From: Gracilimonas sp040904925
GTDB taxonomy: Bacteria > Bacteroidota > Rhodothermia > Balneolales > Balneolaceae
Direction: 5' to 3'
NCBI GenBank assembly: GCA_040904925.1
Contig: JBBDSP010000011.1
Location: 62,001-126,000 of the forward strand
DNA: 64,000 nucleotides
The position numbers and the translations under genes are program-made. This document shows positions 1 to 8,846 of this stretch, piece by piece. Position 1 is the stretch's first letter. Every line of letters starts with the position of its first letter. The notes below the pieces were generated by a model. It did no database searches and had not been told where the DNA came from. It saw only the letters and a program-made list of their open reading frames with translations.

Positions 1-1
1 C

Positions 2-295
2 CTCGAACTTTCAGCCATTGTAATTGCCGGGGCTGCGGGATTTGTGGTCGGTAACGGATTTTTATTTCCCGGCACTTACTCCCGCAAAGACTCTTTTATT
101 AAAGCCGGCCGGGAGGGTTTGAAAATGATCGTCGGACTGGTTCCTGTTTTTATAGCCGCAGGATTTCTGGAATCCTTTGTCACCCGCTATACCGGCATGC
201 CTTTATGGCTTAGCTTATTGATCATTTTAGGCTCCTTAGCCTTTATTCTATACTACTTTGTGATACTTCCAATGAAACTAAAAGCAACGCAATGA
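2..295 (+). CDS. SpoIIM/DUF95-family integral membrane protein, C-terminal part
   Basis: The reading frame is open from base 2 and the true start lies before the window; a GTG at 44 is merely the first in-frame start seen here. The visible part holds a glycine/alanine-rich membrane helix, then the stretch GREGLKMIVGLVPVFIAAGF, which is typical of the last helices of the stage II sporulation protein M (DUF95) family, and a final hydrophobic helix (LSLLIILGSLAFILYYFVIL). In non-sporulating bacteria members of this family sit in MoxR/DUF58 operons, as here, and their role there is unknown. The stop overlaps the next start by ATGA, which suggests translational coupling. Confidence 0.8.
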   Translation, partial: LELSAIVIAGAAGFVVGNGFLFPGTYSRKDSFIKAGREGLKMIVGLVPVFIAAGFLESFVTRYTGMPLWLSLLIILGSLAFILYYFVILPMKLKATQ

Positions 296-1116
296 ACGAC
301 TTCAAGCTTCAAAAATACCGCGATCTTGGTGCTATTTTAACCGATTCCTTTGTCTATGTAAAAGTATACTACAAAAGTCTTGGCAAGGCTCTATTGTTTT
401 TTGTACTTCCGTTTTACCTGATATCCGGGGTACTTGTCGGCAATGCCTATACTTCCTTCTTTTCAGCCTTGATGAACAATCCGGATGTAACGGGAGATGC
501 ACTTATCGGCGGTGATTTTCTGTTGGGATTTTTACTCCTTGCTTTATCCTCCGGTGCTTTGCTTACCGTTGCCATGACACACATTCAGCTTGCCCGGGAA
601 AATGAAGAAGTTATTCTATCAGACCTCATTGACCAATTTGGAAGAAACTTTATCACCTTGGTTGTTCTTTACATCCTCATCATTCTGGCGGTGATACCCG
701 GATTCCTGTTTTTCATAATTCCCGGGATCTATATCGCCATTAAATTTTTTGTAGCACCAGCCGTGGCTATCCTCGAAAAAAAGAATCCCATTGAATCCCT
801 TAAACGATCCTGGGATCTTGTTGGGGGGCACTGGTGGTTTACCTTTGCGACCTACCTAGTGATGAACCTTGTGACCACCTTCATGTCGTATGTGTTGATC
901 ATCCCGATGAGTATTTTCATTGGTTTTATGAGTACTTCAGGAGCCGACTCAAACGAGATGATCGGAACTGGAATGGGGATATTTTACGGATTGATGATTG
1001 TTGTAGCCTCACTCTTTTCAGTATTGATGCTGATCGCCATGAGCCTGCAGTATTTTAACCTTATCGAACGAAAAGAAGGCGTAGGATTACGTCAACAAAT
1101 TGAGGAGCTGGGTTGA
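292..1116 (+). CDS. Polytopic membrane protein of the MoxR/DUF58 operon
   Basis: 274 aa with about six hydrophobic helices (near residues 30-52, 85-112, 120-150, 185-215 and 230-255). The segment LKRSWDLVGGHWWFTFATYL between helices resembles the repeated signature of the DUF975/YciC-like and glycerophosphodiesterase-membrane-domain families, where a short amphipathic motif with S.W.L..G..W precedes a helix. No catalytic motif is visible. The start overlaps the SpoIIM-like stop by 4 nt, and DUF4129, DUF4350, moxR and DUF58 genes follow on the same strand, so it is most likely a membrane partner of that system. Function unknown. Confidence 0.75.
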   Translation: MNDFKLQKYRDLGAILTDSFVYVKVYYKSLGKALLFFVLPFYLISGVLVGNAYTSFFSALMNNPDVTGDALIGGDFLLGFLLLALSSGALLTVAMTHIQLARENEEVILSDLIDQFGRNFITLVVLYILIILAVIPGFLFFIIPGIYIAIKFFVAPAVAILEKKNPIESLKRSWDLVGGHWWFTFATYLVMNLVTTFMSYVLIIPMSIFIGFMSTSGADSNEMIGTGMGIFYGLMIVVASLFSVLMLIAMSLQYFNLIERKEGVGLRQQIEELG

Positions 1117-1184
1117 TACATCTTAACACAAAAGGTCAGACTCTTAGCTGAAACTTGAAACCTGAGATCCCTTAGCGGACCTGC

Positions 1185-1913
1185 ATGAAAAATATTCACA
1201 TCACATACTTCATTTTCAGCTTTTTGCTGATGCTCCCGAATTTAACTTTGGGACAGCAGTCTGATCTGTCTGAGTTTCCTACCGACAGCAGTGAAGTGAA
1301 TATCCGTACAATTGATGCTGAAACTCTGCAACAGATCACTGACGAGCAGGTTTTTGAGTATAACGAAATAGCTCAAAATCCCGATTCCCTGATGAGTCGT
1401 GTTTACCGCTGGCTGATGCAAGTTATACAGTACATTATGGATACTCCCTGGGCTGGTCCTGTGATTCGATTTATTTTCATGGCAATATTTGCCCTGGTTT
1501 TTGTTGCTGTGATCAATCAGATCTTAGGTGGAAACCTGACCACAGCTTTTTCTAAAAAGAAAGCGAGTGAATCTATTTCTTTGAACGTTAAAAGTTCAGA
1601 GCTCCAACAAACAGATTATGATGCACTGCTGAAGGAGGCATTATCAAAAGACCAATATCATAACGCGGTTCGGATATTGTATCTAAAGGCATTGCAGCAG
1701 CTCAATGAGGCAGAACTGATCGTATGGAAAGCAGATAAAACCAATCATGATTATGTAAGGGAGTTATCGGGTCATCCTGCAAAAACGGATTTCTCTAGGC
1801 TTACTTACTACTATGAATATGTTGAGTACGGCGATTTTCAGATCGAAAAAAAAGGCTTCGAAAATGTTCAGGACACCTTTCGAAAGTTTCAAAAAAGTGC
1901 GGGTAAGTCATGA
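1185..1913 (+). CDS. DUF4129 domain protein, exported with one membrane anchor
   Basis: 242 aa. Residues 1-24 form a signal peptide ending near LTLGQ; a transmembrane helix lies at about 92-112; the C-terminal cytoplasmic part (about 145-235) has the DUF4129 pattern, with YDALLKEALSKDQYHNAVR and later FSRLTYYYEYVEYGDF. DUF4129 proteins are routinely found beside MoxR and DUF58 genes and are thought to act at the envelope, some fused to transglutaminase domains; there is no transglutaminase domain here. The stop overlaps the DUF4350 start by 4 nt (ATGA), so the two are probably translated together. Confidence 0.85.
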   Translation: MKNIHITYFIFSFLLMLPNLTLGQQSDLSEFPTDSSEVNIRTIDAETLQQITDEQVFEYNEIAQNPDSLMSRVYRWLMQVIQYIMDTPWAGPVIRFIFMAIFALVFVAVINQILGGNLTTAFSKKKASESISLNVKSSELQQTDYDALLKEALSKDQYHNAVRILYLKALQQLNEAELIVWKADKTNHDYVRELSGHPAKTDFSRLTYYYEYVEYGDFQIEKKGFENVQDTFRKFQKSAGKS

Positions 1914-3109
1914 TAAAGAAGGAACGTACTTATTATATCATTCTTGGGGTTTTGGTGACCATCTTTGTGGTATTTCAGGTCCTGAAACCAAAACCGCTGG
2001 ACTGGACGGAGAGTTTTTCGGCCGAAGATAAGATCCCCTATGGAGGATACCTCCTTCATGAATTGTTGCCTTACTCATTTTCTGAGGATCAGCTCCTGAC
2101 CAATCAGTCGCCCCTATTTGAATATTCAGATACAACGAATCCTAATAAGAACTGGATCTTTATTAACACGAGTTTTAGCATCGATCCGTTTGAAAGTGAA
2201 CTCCTGCTCTCACAAGTTGAAGAAGGAGCTGAAGTTTTCATAGCTGCACGAAATTTTTCACAAACATTCCCGGATACGCTGGATTTGGCTACCTCCATGA
2301 ACAATCCATTTTTAGGCAGCGGTTTCATCTTGGATGACGACACTTCGCACGTCAATTTCACCAACCCAAACCTCCAAAAAGAAAACGGCTTCCCCTATCT
2401 CCAAAGTACCACTGAGACTTTTTTCTCAAATATAGATTCCACACTTAAAGTCACGAGGCTTGGAATGAATGAACAAGGGAACATCAATTTCTTACGGGTT
2501 CAATGGGGTGAGGGGAATATCTACCTGCACTCAAATCCCACTTTGTTCACCAATTATTTTGTGCGAGAGGAAAGCGGGGCCGATTATGCTCTCAAAGCGC
2601 TCTCCTACCTTCCAGACCGTACCACCGTTTGGGATGAATATTATAAGAATGTGAGAGCAGAAGGAAGTGTTGTCAGATATGTGGTTTCTGAAGAACACCT
2701 GAGCTGGGCTTGGTTTTTAAGTTTAAGCGGAATCGTATTATTTATGATCTTCCGGGCCAAACGCTCGCAGCGTATCATTCCTGTAATTGAATCTCCCTCG
2801 AATTCCACTATTGAATTTGCGAGAACCATCGGCAGCCTGTACCTCGAAAAAGGAGACCACAAACTTATTGCCGATAAAAAGATCCGTTTTTTCTTTGATT
2901 ATATTCGATCTAACCTTGGGCTTGATACAGATGAAATTGATGATCCCCTGAAGAAAGATATCTCCCAACGCTCGGGAATTGAAGAAACCGAGATCCACGC
3001 TCTGTTCGACCTGATCGATCTGGTTTCATCTAAAGAGAAGATCTCGCAGCAGGAACTGAAATTATTAACCGAACGAATTGACCAATTCTATAACCAAAGT
3101 CAACGATGA
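1910..3109 (+). CDS. DUF4350 domain-containing membrane protein
   Basis: 399 aa. An N-terminal membrane anchor (YYIILGVLVTIFVVFQVL, about 6-24) is followed by an extracytoplasmic DUF4350 domain (about 40-215), which in this family resembles a glutamine-amidotransferase-like fold without known activity. A second helix (WAWFLSLSGIVLFMIF, about 267-283) precedes a charged cytoplasmic tail. The stop overlaps the moxR start by 4 nt. The order DUF4129-DUF4350-MoxR-DUF58 is a recurring operon in Bacteroidota and relatives, which supports the call. The ATPase probably remodels or chaperones a complex that includes this protein; that is inference. Confidence 0.85.
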   Translation: MIKKERTYYIILGVLVTIFVVFQVLKPKPLDWTESFSAEDKIPYGGYLLHELLPYSFSEDQLLTNQSPLFEYSDTTNPNKNWIFINTSFSIDPFESELLLSQVEEGAEVFIAARNFSQTFPDTLDLATSMNNPFLGSGFILDDDTSHVNFTNPNLQKENGFPYLQSTTETFFSNIDSTLKVTRLGMNEQGNINFLRVQWGEGNIYLHSNPTLFTNYFVREESGADYALKALSYLPDRTTVWDEYYKNVRAEGSVVRYVVSEEHLSWAWFLSLSGIVLFMIFRAKRSQRIIPVIESPSNSTIEFARTIGSLYLEKGDHKLIADKKIRFFFDYIRSNLGLDTDEIDDPLKKDISQRSGIEETEIHALFDLIDLVSSKEKISQQELKLLTERIDQFYNQSQR

Positions 3110-4134
3110 GCACTGAAGAAAAAGACCAAACCAATACACCTTCCGAAAACAAACCCGCAGATTCTGCTCCATTTGAAAGCAGAATGGATCTCTCCGGGGT
3201 CGAGGGACTGGTAAATAATATCCGCACCGAACTTGGAAAGATCATTGTCGGTCAGCACCGAATGGTCGACCTTCTTGTTGCCGCCCTGCTTGCCGATGGA
3301 CACGTGCTGATCGAAGGAGTGCCCGGTGTAGCCAAAACATTGACCACAAAATTGCTGGCCCAAACCATCAGTGCAGATTTCTCCCGCATTCAGTTCACCC
3401 CCGACCTGATGCCTGCCGATGTGATCGGAACGTCCGTCTTCAATCCAAAAACCACCGACTTTGAATTCAGGGAAGGCCCGGTTTTCTCCAATATTGTTCT
3501 CATTGATGAGATCAACCGTTCTCCGGCAAAAACACAGGCGGCATTATTTGAAGTGATGGAAGAGCGGCAGATCACTGTGGATGGGAAAACTTATTCTATG
3601 GAAGCTCCCTTTATGGTGGTAGCCACCCAAAACCCGATCGAACACGAAGGAACCTACCGATTGCCGGAAGCTCAGCTCGACCGGTTTCTATTCCGTATCG
3701 ATGTTCCCTACCCTTCTCTGGACGAAGAGGTAAAGATCTTGTCAGGAAGCTACGCCCGTAAAAATAAACTGGATATCAGCCAGCTGAAGAAAGTGATCTC
3801 AGCGGAAGAAATTTCTAAACAACGAGATATTGTGGCTTCCATCCATGTGGAGCCTGAGTTGATGAAGTATATTGCAGAAATTATCCAAAGCACTCGAAAC
3901 AGCAGTTCGGTTTCCATTGGAGCATCGCCAAGGGCATCGGTTTTCGTGATGAAGGCTGCTCAAGCCTGGGCAGCCATAAACGGCCGCGATTTCATCACTC
4001 CGGAAGATGTGAAGGAAGTGATCAATCCCGTACTGCGCCATCGTATCACTCTTACTCCTGAAAAAGAAATGGAAGGCATGAAACCGGATCAGGTTATACA
4101 AATGATCCTGGAAAAAGTGGAAGTACCAAGGTAG
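3106..4134 (+). CDS. MoxR-family AAA+ ATPase
   Basis: 342 aa, the usual length. Walker A is GVPGVAKT at residues 71-78, Walker B is VLIDEINR at 131-138, and the arginine-containing sensor stretch EAQLDRFLFRIDV follows, all typical of the AAA_3/MoxR class. The first 35 residues are charged and probably disordered. MoxR ATPases are chaperone-like and usually act with DUF58 and VWA-domain partners encoded next door, in metal insertion, stress resistance or envelope maintenance. Here the DUF58 gene follows after 64 nt that contain a strong palindrome, so the operon may be attenuated at this point. The substrate cannot be told from sequence. Confidence 0.95.
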   Translation: MSTEEKDQTNTPSENKPADSAPFESRMDLSGVEGLVNNIRTELGKIIVGQHRMVDLLVAALLADGHVLIEGVPGVAKTLTTKLLAQTISADFSRIQFTPDLMPADVIGTSVFNPKTTDFEFREGPVFSNIVLIDEINRSPAKTQAALFEVMEERQITVDGKTYSMEAPFMVVATQNPIEHEGTYRLPEAQLDRFLFRIDVPYPSLDEEVKILSGSYARKNKLDISQLKKVISAEEISKQRDIVASIHVEPELMKYIAEIIQSTRNSSSVSIGASPRASVFVMKAAQAWAAINGRDFITPEDVKEVINPVLRHRITLTPEKEMEGMKPDQVIQMILEKVEVPR

Positions 4135-4145
4135 CACATAAACCG

Positions 4146-4181
4146 GCCAGTAAGGGCGCATAGTCATGCGCCCTTACTGGC
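4146..4181. repeat. Perfect 16-bp-stem palindrome, copy 1 (REP-like)
   Basis: The left arm GCCAGTAAGGGCGCAT at 4146-4161 is the exact complement of the right arm at 4166-4181, with the 4-nt loop AGTC. The same palindrome with loop AGCA lies at 22845-22884. It sits inside the MoxR operon just before the DUF58 gene, with no T-tract after it. Two near-identical dispersed copies, both intergenic, point to a mobile REP-type element rather than a gene-specific terminator. Confidence 0.85.
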
Positions 4182-4198
4182 TTTTGATATCAAATTTC

Positions 4199-5539
4199 AT
4201 GAACCCAATAAACATCCTTAAACAAACACATCTCAGCAACCTGTTTTTTCAGGTATTGGCGGGGATCGCTTTGTCTTTTTTGGTGGGATATTTTGTGCCT
4301 GCGGTGGGAGCTTTCGCTGAGATCCTGTTTTTTGGATTTGTGATCATTTTCGGAATCGACCTGCTACTCATCTTTAGTAAAAAGGAGGCGGTTTCAGGTA
4401 AACGTTTTGCTCCAAAGCGACTTTCCAATGGCGATGAAAATACCATACGGCTACAGATCTCAAATCGTTATAATTTCGGTATCCATGCTGAGATCGTGGA
4501 TGAGATCCCGCATCAATTTCAGATAAGGGATTTTAGTATTCATGTTGATCTTGATGCCAATGCCGCACAGGAATTCACCTATGAATTAAGACCCACCGAG
4601 CGGGGTGAATATGATTTTGGGAACATCAATGTTTTTCTGAATACGCGAATTGGCTTTGTACGGAGAAAGGTCAGCGTTTCTGCTCAGGAAGTGGTTCCGG
4701 TATATCCATCCTTCATTCAGATGCGCAAATTTGAGATGTACGCCATTTCAAACCGGTTGACTGATGTAGGTATCAAAAAGATACGTCGTGTGGGCCACAC
4801 CATGGAATTCGATCAGATCAAAGAATATGTTCGCGGTGATGATGTGCGTTCTATCAACTGGAAAGCAACGGCGCGAGCCAATGACCTGATGGTTAATCAG
4901 TATCAGGATGAAAGATCACAAAATGTGATCAATGTCATCGATATGGGGCGTGTGATGAAAATGCCTTTTGACGGTTTACATCTGCTCGACTATGCCATCA
5001 ACACCAGCCTGGTGATCTCAAATATCGCCCTTATAAAGGATGACAAAGCCGGATTGGTTACCTTCTCCAATAATGATTCCACCGTGGTAAAACCGGAGAA
5101 AAAGCGAACACATATTCAGCGCATTCAGGAAGCTCTTTACAAACTGGATACCAATTTTATGGAATCAGATTATGAACGCCTCGTGGTCTCTTTGCGGAAG
5201 CATGTAAATCAGCGCAGCCTCGTCTTACTTTATACCAACTTCGAGACTTTTTCTTCGATGGAGCGTCAGCTTCCCTATTTGCAACGCATTGCCAAAGATC
5301 ATCTCTTGGTCACCATCTTTTTTGAAAATACTGAGATGACCAAGCTGCTGCATGAAGAATCTAAAACCCTTGGACAGATCTACACGAAGACCATTGCCGA
5401 GAAATTCACCTTCGAGAAAAAGCAGATCGTCAAGGCATTGAATCAGCGAGGTATTCAAACGATCCTGACTCCGCCAAAGGAGCTTTCTGTTAATGCGATC
5501 AATAAGTATCTGGAGCTGAAGGCGCGGGGGTTGATTTAG
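4199..5539 (+). CDS. DUF58 domain-containing protein
   Basis: 446 aa from ATG 4199. An in-frame ATG at 4166 exists, but it falls in the right arm of the palindrome and would add 11 residues with no homology value. Two N-terminal helices (about 20-65) are followed by a beta-rich region and then the DUF58 signature GDDVRSINWKATARANDL, preceding a von-Willebrand-like fold. DUF58 proteins pair with MoxR ATPases, and the genes are the last of this operon. Cellular role not established; a membrane-anchored partner of the ATPase is the usual view. Confidence 0.93.
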   Translation: MNPINILKQTHLSNLFFQVLAGIALSFLVGYFVPAVGAFAEILFFGFVIIFGIDLLLIFSKKEAVSGKRFAPKRLSNGDENTIRLQISNRYNFGIHAEIVDEIPHQFQIRDFSIHVDLDANAAQEFTYELRPTERGEYDFGNINVFLNTRIGFVRRKVSVSAQEVVPVYPSFIQMRKFEMYAISNRLTDVGIKKIRRVGHTMEFDQIKEYVRGDDVRSINWKATARANDLMVNQYQDERSQNVINVIDMGRVMKMPFDGLHLLDYAINTSLVISNIALIKDDKAGLVTFSNNDSTVVKPEKKRTHIQRIQEALYKLDTNFMESDYERLVVSLRKHVNQRSLVLLYTNFETFSSMERQLPYLQRIAKDHLLVTIFFENTEMTKLLHEESKTLGQIYTKTIAEKFTFEKKQIVKALNQRGIQTILTPPKELSVNAINKYLELKARGLI

Positions 5540-5799
5540 GGGAGCTGTCAGCTTTCAGGCTTTAGCTATCAGCTTTTTGTTTCCAACGCAGAGCGTGTGG
5601 AACCAGGGTTGAGTGGACAGACCCAAGGTTTAGAGGAAATTAACGACAACAAACCTCTCGCTCCTGACGCTACGCGTCGGAGCAAAAAAAGCTGTGAATT
5701 GAAGAACCCTTACGAAATTCAGCTTTCCATAGCAGTTGACGCAGTAACCTAATTTGAGTATATTCATGTGTGCCTATAAGGCATACAAAGTTATCGAGA
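5540..5799. other. Intergenic region with small hairpins before the toxin gene
   Basis: No credible gene. Bases 5660-5683 form an inverted repeat (GCTCCTGACGC / GCGTCGGAGC around TAC, one unpaired base) followed by A7. The upstream segment at 5543-5580 has short direct repeats built on AGCT and CAGCTTT. It could terminate DUF58 transcription or be a degenerate dispersed repeat. Confidence 0.45.
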
Positions 5800-6081
5800 A
5801 TGAAGTATTTTGATTGGAACGAAGCAAAAAACGAAAAGCTAAAAAATGAACGGGATGTCTCATTTGAGGAAATTGTCTTAGCGATATCCAACAAACAATT
5901 GTTAGATGTACTTGAGCATCCCAATAAAAAGAAATACCCTGATCAAAAAATTTTCGTTATAGAGTTATTAGGATATGCTTATTACGTTCCTTTTGTGGAA
6001 AGTGAAGAGTCTTATTTTTTAAAAACCATCTATCCCAGCCGAAAAGCCACCAAAAAATATTTAGACAATAATGAGGACTGA
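5800..6081 (+). CDS. BrnT-like (DUF497) ribonuclease toxin
   Basis: 93 aa from ATG 5800; a GTG at 5770 would add ten residues outside the fold. The N-terminus MKYFDWNEAKNEKLKNERDV followed by SFEEIVLAI matches the BrnT pattern (hydrophobic, W, K..N...H/R.V.FEEA). A beta-sheet core with IFVIELLGYAYYVPFV and a C-terminal basic helix (YPSRKATKKYL) follow. BrnT toxins fold like RelE-type ribonucleases and are blocked by an antitoxin encoded just downstream. Here a ribbon-helix-helix gene begins 2 nt after the stop, as expected for a brnTA-like pair. The His of the usual KH motif is replaced (NERDV), so activity is uncertain. Confidence 0.75.
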   Translation: MKYFDWNEAKNEKLKNERDVSFEEIVLAISNKQLLDVLEHPNKKKYPDQKIFVIELLGYAYYVPFVESEESYFLKTIYPSRKATKKYLDNNED

Positions 6082-6083
6082 AA

Positions 6084-6356
6084 ATGGATTACCTGGATAA
6101 AGAAGAAAAAGAACTTATTGAGTCGATTGAAAACGATGAATGGTCCTCTTTAGAAAAAAAAGAACACGATATTTTTATAAAAGCTGCTAAAGCCAGTGTG
6201 ACAAAAAGTAAACGAATCAATATTCGCCTTACCGAGAAAGATTATCACGACATACAGGCCAAAGCCATGGAAGAAGGAGTGCCCTATCAAACACTTATTT
6301 CCAGCATCATTCATAAATACAATAAGGGAAAATTGAAATCTGACCCTTCTGATTAA
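6084..6356 (+). CDS. Ribbon-helix-helix (CopG/BrnA-like) antitoxin
   Basis: 90 aa. Residues 1-45 are acidic and helical; residues about 48-82 (KRINIRLTEKDYHDIQAKAM then EEGVPYQTLISSIIHKY) form the ribbon-helix-helix fold used by CopG and BrnA antitoxins to bind operator DNA as dimers. It starts 2 nt after the toxin stop. In such systems the antitoxin neutralises the toxin through the extra N- or C-terminal segment and represses the shared promoter. The order toxin first, antitoxin second is that of brnTA. Family assignment is confident; the exact subfamily is not. Confidence 0.82.
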   Translation: MDYLDKEEKELIESIENDEWSSLEKKEHDIFIKAAKASVTKSKRINIRLTEKDYHDIQAKAMEEGVPYQTLISSIIHKYNKGKLKSDPSD

Positions 6357-6648
6357 CCCTTCTTATTCTATTAACACCTCATTGCCATACAAAGATTGAT
6401 GATCAACTGCGTCCTAAACATTAGGTTTCAAAAAGATAAAACGTACGGTGCTGATTGTGTTTTTTTAGTCTCGCAGATTTTCGCAGAGTATATCGCTGAG
6501 GTACGCAGAGGGATAGTAGATTTTAATCAGCGAAACCCTGCGCTTGAATCAGCGAGCCTCTGCTAGAAAAAGGTGGTACTTTCAGAAAGGAACCATTTCA
6601 AAGCCTCTCCCCTTGTAATGGTATAATCAGCAAAACAGATTTTAAATC
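6357..6648. repeat. Degenerate CGCAGA-type dispersed repeat in the gap before the aldo/keto reductase
   Basis: Bases 6465-6570 carry several variants of CGCAGA / CTCTGCG and CAGCGA, an irregular repeat often seen between genes in many phyla. No ORF is supported. The last 60 bases before ATG 6649 should hold the promoter of the reductase gene, but no motif stands out. Confidence 0.4.
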
Positions 6649-7536
6649 ATGACATTCAACAAACTTGGAAGTTCAGATCTTAAAGTCAGTGAAGTGAGTT
6701 TTGGGTGTATGTCGCTGGAGGTTGAGAAAGGACAGGACCATGTCACTTCTTTGATACGAAAGGCCGCAGACTCAGGAATTAACTTCTTTGACACGGCCGA
6801 TCTTTACGACAAAGGACTCAACGAGAAAATGGTTGGTGAAGCACTCTCCCCTGTTCGGGATAAGGTTTTGATCTCCACCAAAGTCGGAAATGTATGGAGA
6901 GAAGATGCTTCGGGCTGGGATTGGAACCCTACTAAAGAGCACATTTTAACCGGCGTAAATGAAAGTCTACGCAGGCTTCAAACTGATCACTTAGATCTTT
7001 ATATGCTTCATGGCGGAACCGTTGAAGATCCCATTGATGATATAATAGAGGCCTTTGAACAGCTCAAGAAACAAGGAAAGATCAGGGCTTATGGTATTTC
7101 ATCTATCCGGCCCAATGTGATCCGTGAATATGTAAAACGCTCCAATATTGACAGCGTGATGATGCAGTACAGTCTGCTGGATCGCCGACCTGAAGAAGAA
7201 GCATTGAATCTGCTTGCCAAAAGTGACATCTCTGTGATAACTCGGGGAACGCTGGCACAAGGTATGCTCATAGATAAACCGGCAAACGAGTATCTTGGAT
7301 ATTCACAAGATGAAGTAAAGAAAATGCAGTCTGCTCTAAGAGATACCAAAAACCCTATCGCTGCAGCGGTACAGTTTGTGCTTCAACATCCTGCAGTGGC
7401 ATCGAGCGTGTTGGGAATTCGAACGGCTGAACAACTTCAGGATATAATGCTGAATTACTCTGAGAATATTACAGCTGAAACATTGGATGAACTTTCTTCT
7501 CAATTGAAACCAAACCAATATCAAAAGCACCGGTGA
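6649..7536 (+). CDS. Aldo/keto reductase
   Basis: 295 aa NADPH-dependent carbonyl reductase of the (beta/alpha)8 aldo/keto reductase superfamily. The catalytic tetrad can be read directly: D48 and Y53 in FFDTADLYD, K78 in ISTKVG, H121 in LYMLHGG. The C-terminal motif LGIRTAEQLQDIM is the usual nucleotide-binding turn. The substrate cannot be inferred. It stands alone, with RNase D 63 nt downstream on the same strand. Confidence 0.93.
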   Translation: MTFNKLGSSDLKVSEVSFGCMSLEVEKGQDHVTSLIRKAADSGINFFDTADLYDKGLNEKMVGEALSPVRDKVLISTKVGNVWREDASGWDWNPTKEHILTGVNESLRRLQTDHLDLYMLHGGTVEDPIDDIIEAFEQLKKQGKIRAYGISSIRPNVIREYVKRSNIDSVMMQYSLLDRRPEEEALNLLAKSDISVITRGTLAQGMLIDKPANEYLGYSQDEVKKMQSALRDTKNPIAAAVQFVLQHPAVASSVLGIRTAEQLQDIMLNYSENITAETLDELSSQLKPNQYQKHR

Positions 7537-7599
7537 TTCGGCCTCACAATTCAACACTTTTCTTGATACCTTTCAAGCTAATATTTATTTCATTTTTTT

Positions 7600-8751
7600 A
7601 TGACTATTCAATACATCACTGAACAAAAAGATCTGAACGATCTTTCCTCATCCCTAAAAGAAAAACCGGAATTTGCCATAGATCTTGAGTTCGACCGTAA
7701 CCGCTACCGGTACGGTTTTGACATGTGCCTGATGCAAATTTATGATGGCCAGGAATGTTACCTGGTTGATCCTCTGAGTGGAAACCTCGACATCAAAACG
7801 ATATTCCCTCCCATTGAAGATCCCAACACACAAAAGGTCGTTTTTGCTTTTGGAGAAGACCTGAGGCTCTTTCATTCTCTCGACTGCTTCCCCAAAAACC
7901 TGTATGATCTTGATGCAGCAACAAGTCTGCTCAACTTTGAACCGGCTTCCCTTACCAATCTCATCAAAGAAGTATTGGATATTGAGGTGAACAGTTCCTC
8001 CCAGCAAAGTAACTGGTACAAACGTCCGCTTACCGAGAATCAAAAAGAATATGCGGCTCACGATGTGATATATCTGCTTGATTTCAAAAAGGAACTAGAC
8101 CGAAGAGCAGATGAAAAAGGAATTCTGGATTGGATCAAACAGGAAAACGTCATCTTTGACCAGCTTGACTACAGCGATGAAGACCACAACAACCTGATCA
8201 AAGAAAAAGACAAAAATAATATGTCGTTCTTTGAGTGGCACATCTACTGTTCATTGATGGAGTTCTTTGATACAGTGGCAAAAAAATATAACAAACCCGT
8301 CTACCAGTTAGTGAATAAGAAGCTGGTGGAATCACTCGCAACTGATCCTCAGAAAGTAGATAAATGGCAAAACACCAAAGGGATCTTTAGACAGCTCAGG
8401 AATCAAGAGTTCCAGCAAAAACTGGAGCAGGTCTTGCAGCACAGCCGAAAGGAAGCCGAAGATCAAAACCTTTCTAAATCAAAGAAGGCTAGCATGACGA
8501 TGAGCCGTGATAAATATCTTGCCATGCGAAAGGAAGCAAATCGCATCAATGATATTAAGAGCCGGGTTTTTCAGCCTTTACAGGATAAGATCGCAGAGGA
8601 ACTCGGAACTCACGCAAAATCTTTTATCCTGCCCAACCGACTAGCAAAAGAGATCGCAGCCGGACAATCGGAACTTGTGCCCGACTATAAAGTAGAATTA
8701 TTCAAAAAATACGGGAATGAGCTGAATCTGGATCTAAGTGATTATTTGTAA
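7600..8751 (+). CDS. rnd: Ribonuclease D-type 3'-5' exonuclease
   Basis: 383 aa. The DEDD exonuclease core is complete: FAIDLEFDRNRYRYGFD (motif I, D and E), VFAFGEDLRLF (motif II) and YAAHDVIYLLDF (motif III, YxxxD). A HRDC domain follows at about 210-290 (VAKKYNKPVYQLVNKKLVES). RNase D trims 3' ends of tRNA precursors. Length and domain order are those of the family. The HRDC domain is followed by about 90 residues of helical tail that may be a second, degenerate HRDC. Confidence 0.92.
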   Translation: MTIQYITEQKDLNDLSSSLKEKPEFAIDLEFDRNRYRYGFDMCLMQIYDGQECYLVDPLSGNLDIKTIFPPIEDPNTQKVVFAFGEDLRLFHSLDCFPKNLYDLDAATSLLNFEPASLTNLIKEVLDIEVNSSSQQSNWYKRPLTENQKEYAAHDVIYLLDFKKELDRRADEKGILDWIKQENVIFDQLDYSDEDHNNLIKEKDKNNMSFFEWHIYCSLMEFFDTVAKKYNKPVYQLVNKKLVESLATDPQKVDKWQNTKGIFRQLRNQEFQQKLEQVLQHSRKEAEDQNLSKSKKASMTMSRDKYLAMRKEANRINDIKSRVFQPLQDKIAEELGTHAKSFILPNRLAKEIAAGQSELVPDYKVELFKKYGNELNLDLSDYL

Positions 8752-8846
8752 AAGAAGATCACTTAAAAGAACGGGCAATTATGGAATGATTATTTCCCAC
8801 CGGCAGTTAAAATGCCACTACTATTCATCAAATATTATTATTTACA

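Noticed and set aside
3799..4167. 122-codon minus-strand ORF within moxR
   Set aside because: Antisense shadow of conserved AAA+ coding sequence, and it runs into the palindrome.
6465..6570. Possible CRISPR-like array of CGCAGA units
   Set aside because: Units are irregular in length and spacing, with no unique spacers; it is a degenerate dispersed repeat.
7654..8061. 135-codon minus-strand ORF within RNase D
   Set aside because: Shadow of the DEDD exonuclease core; no motif of its own.
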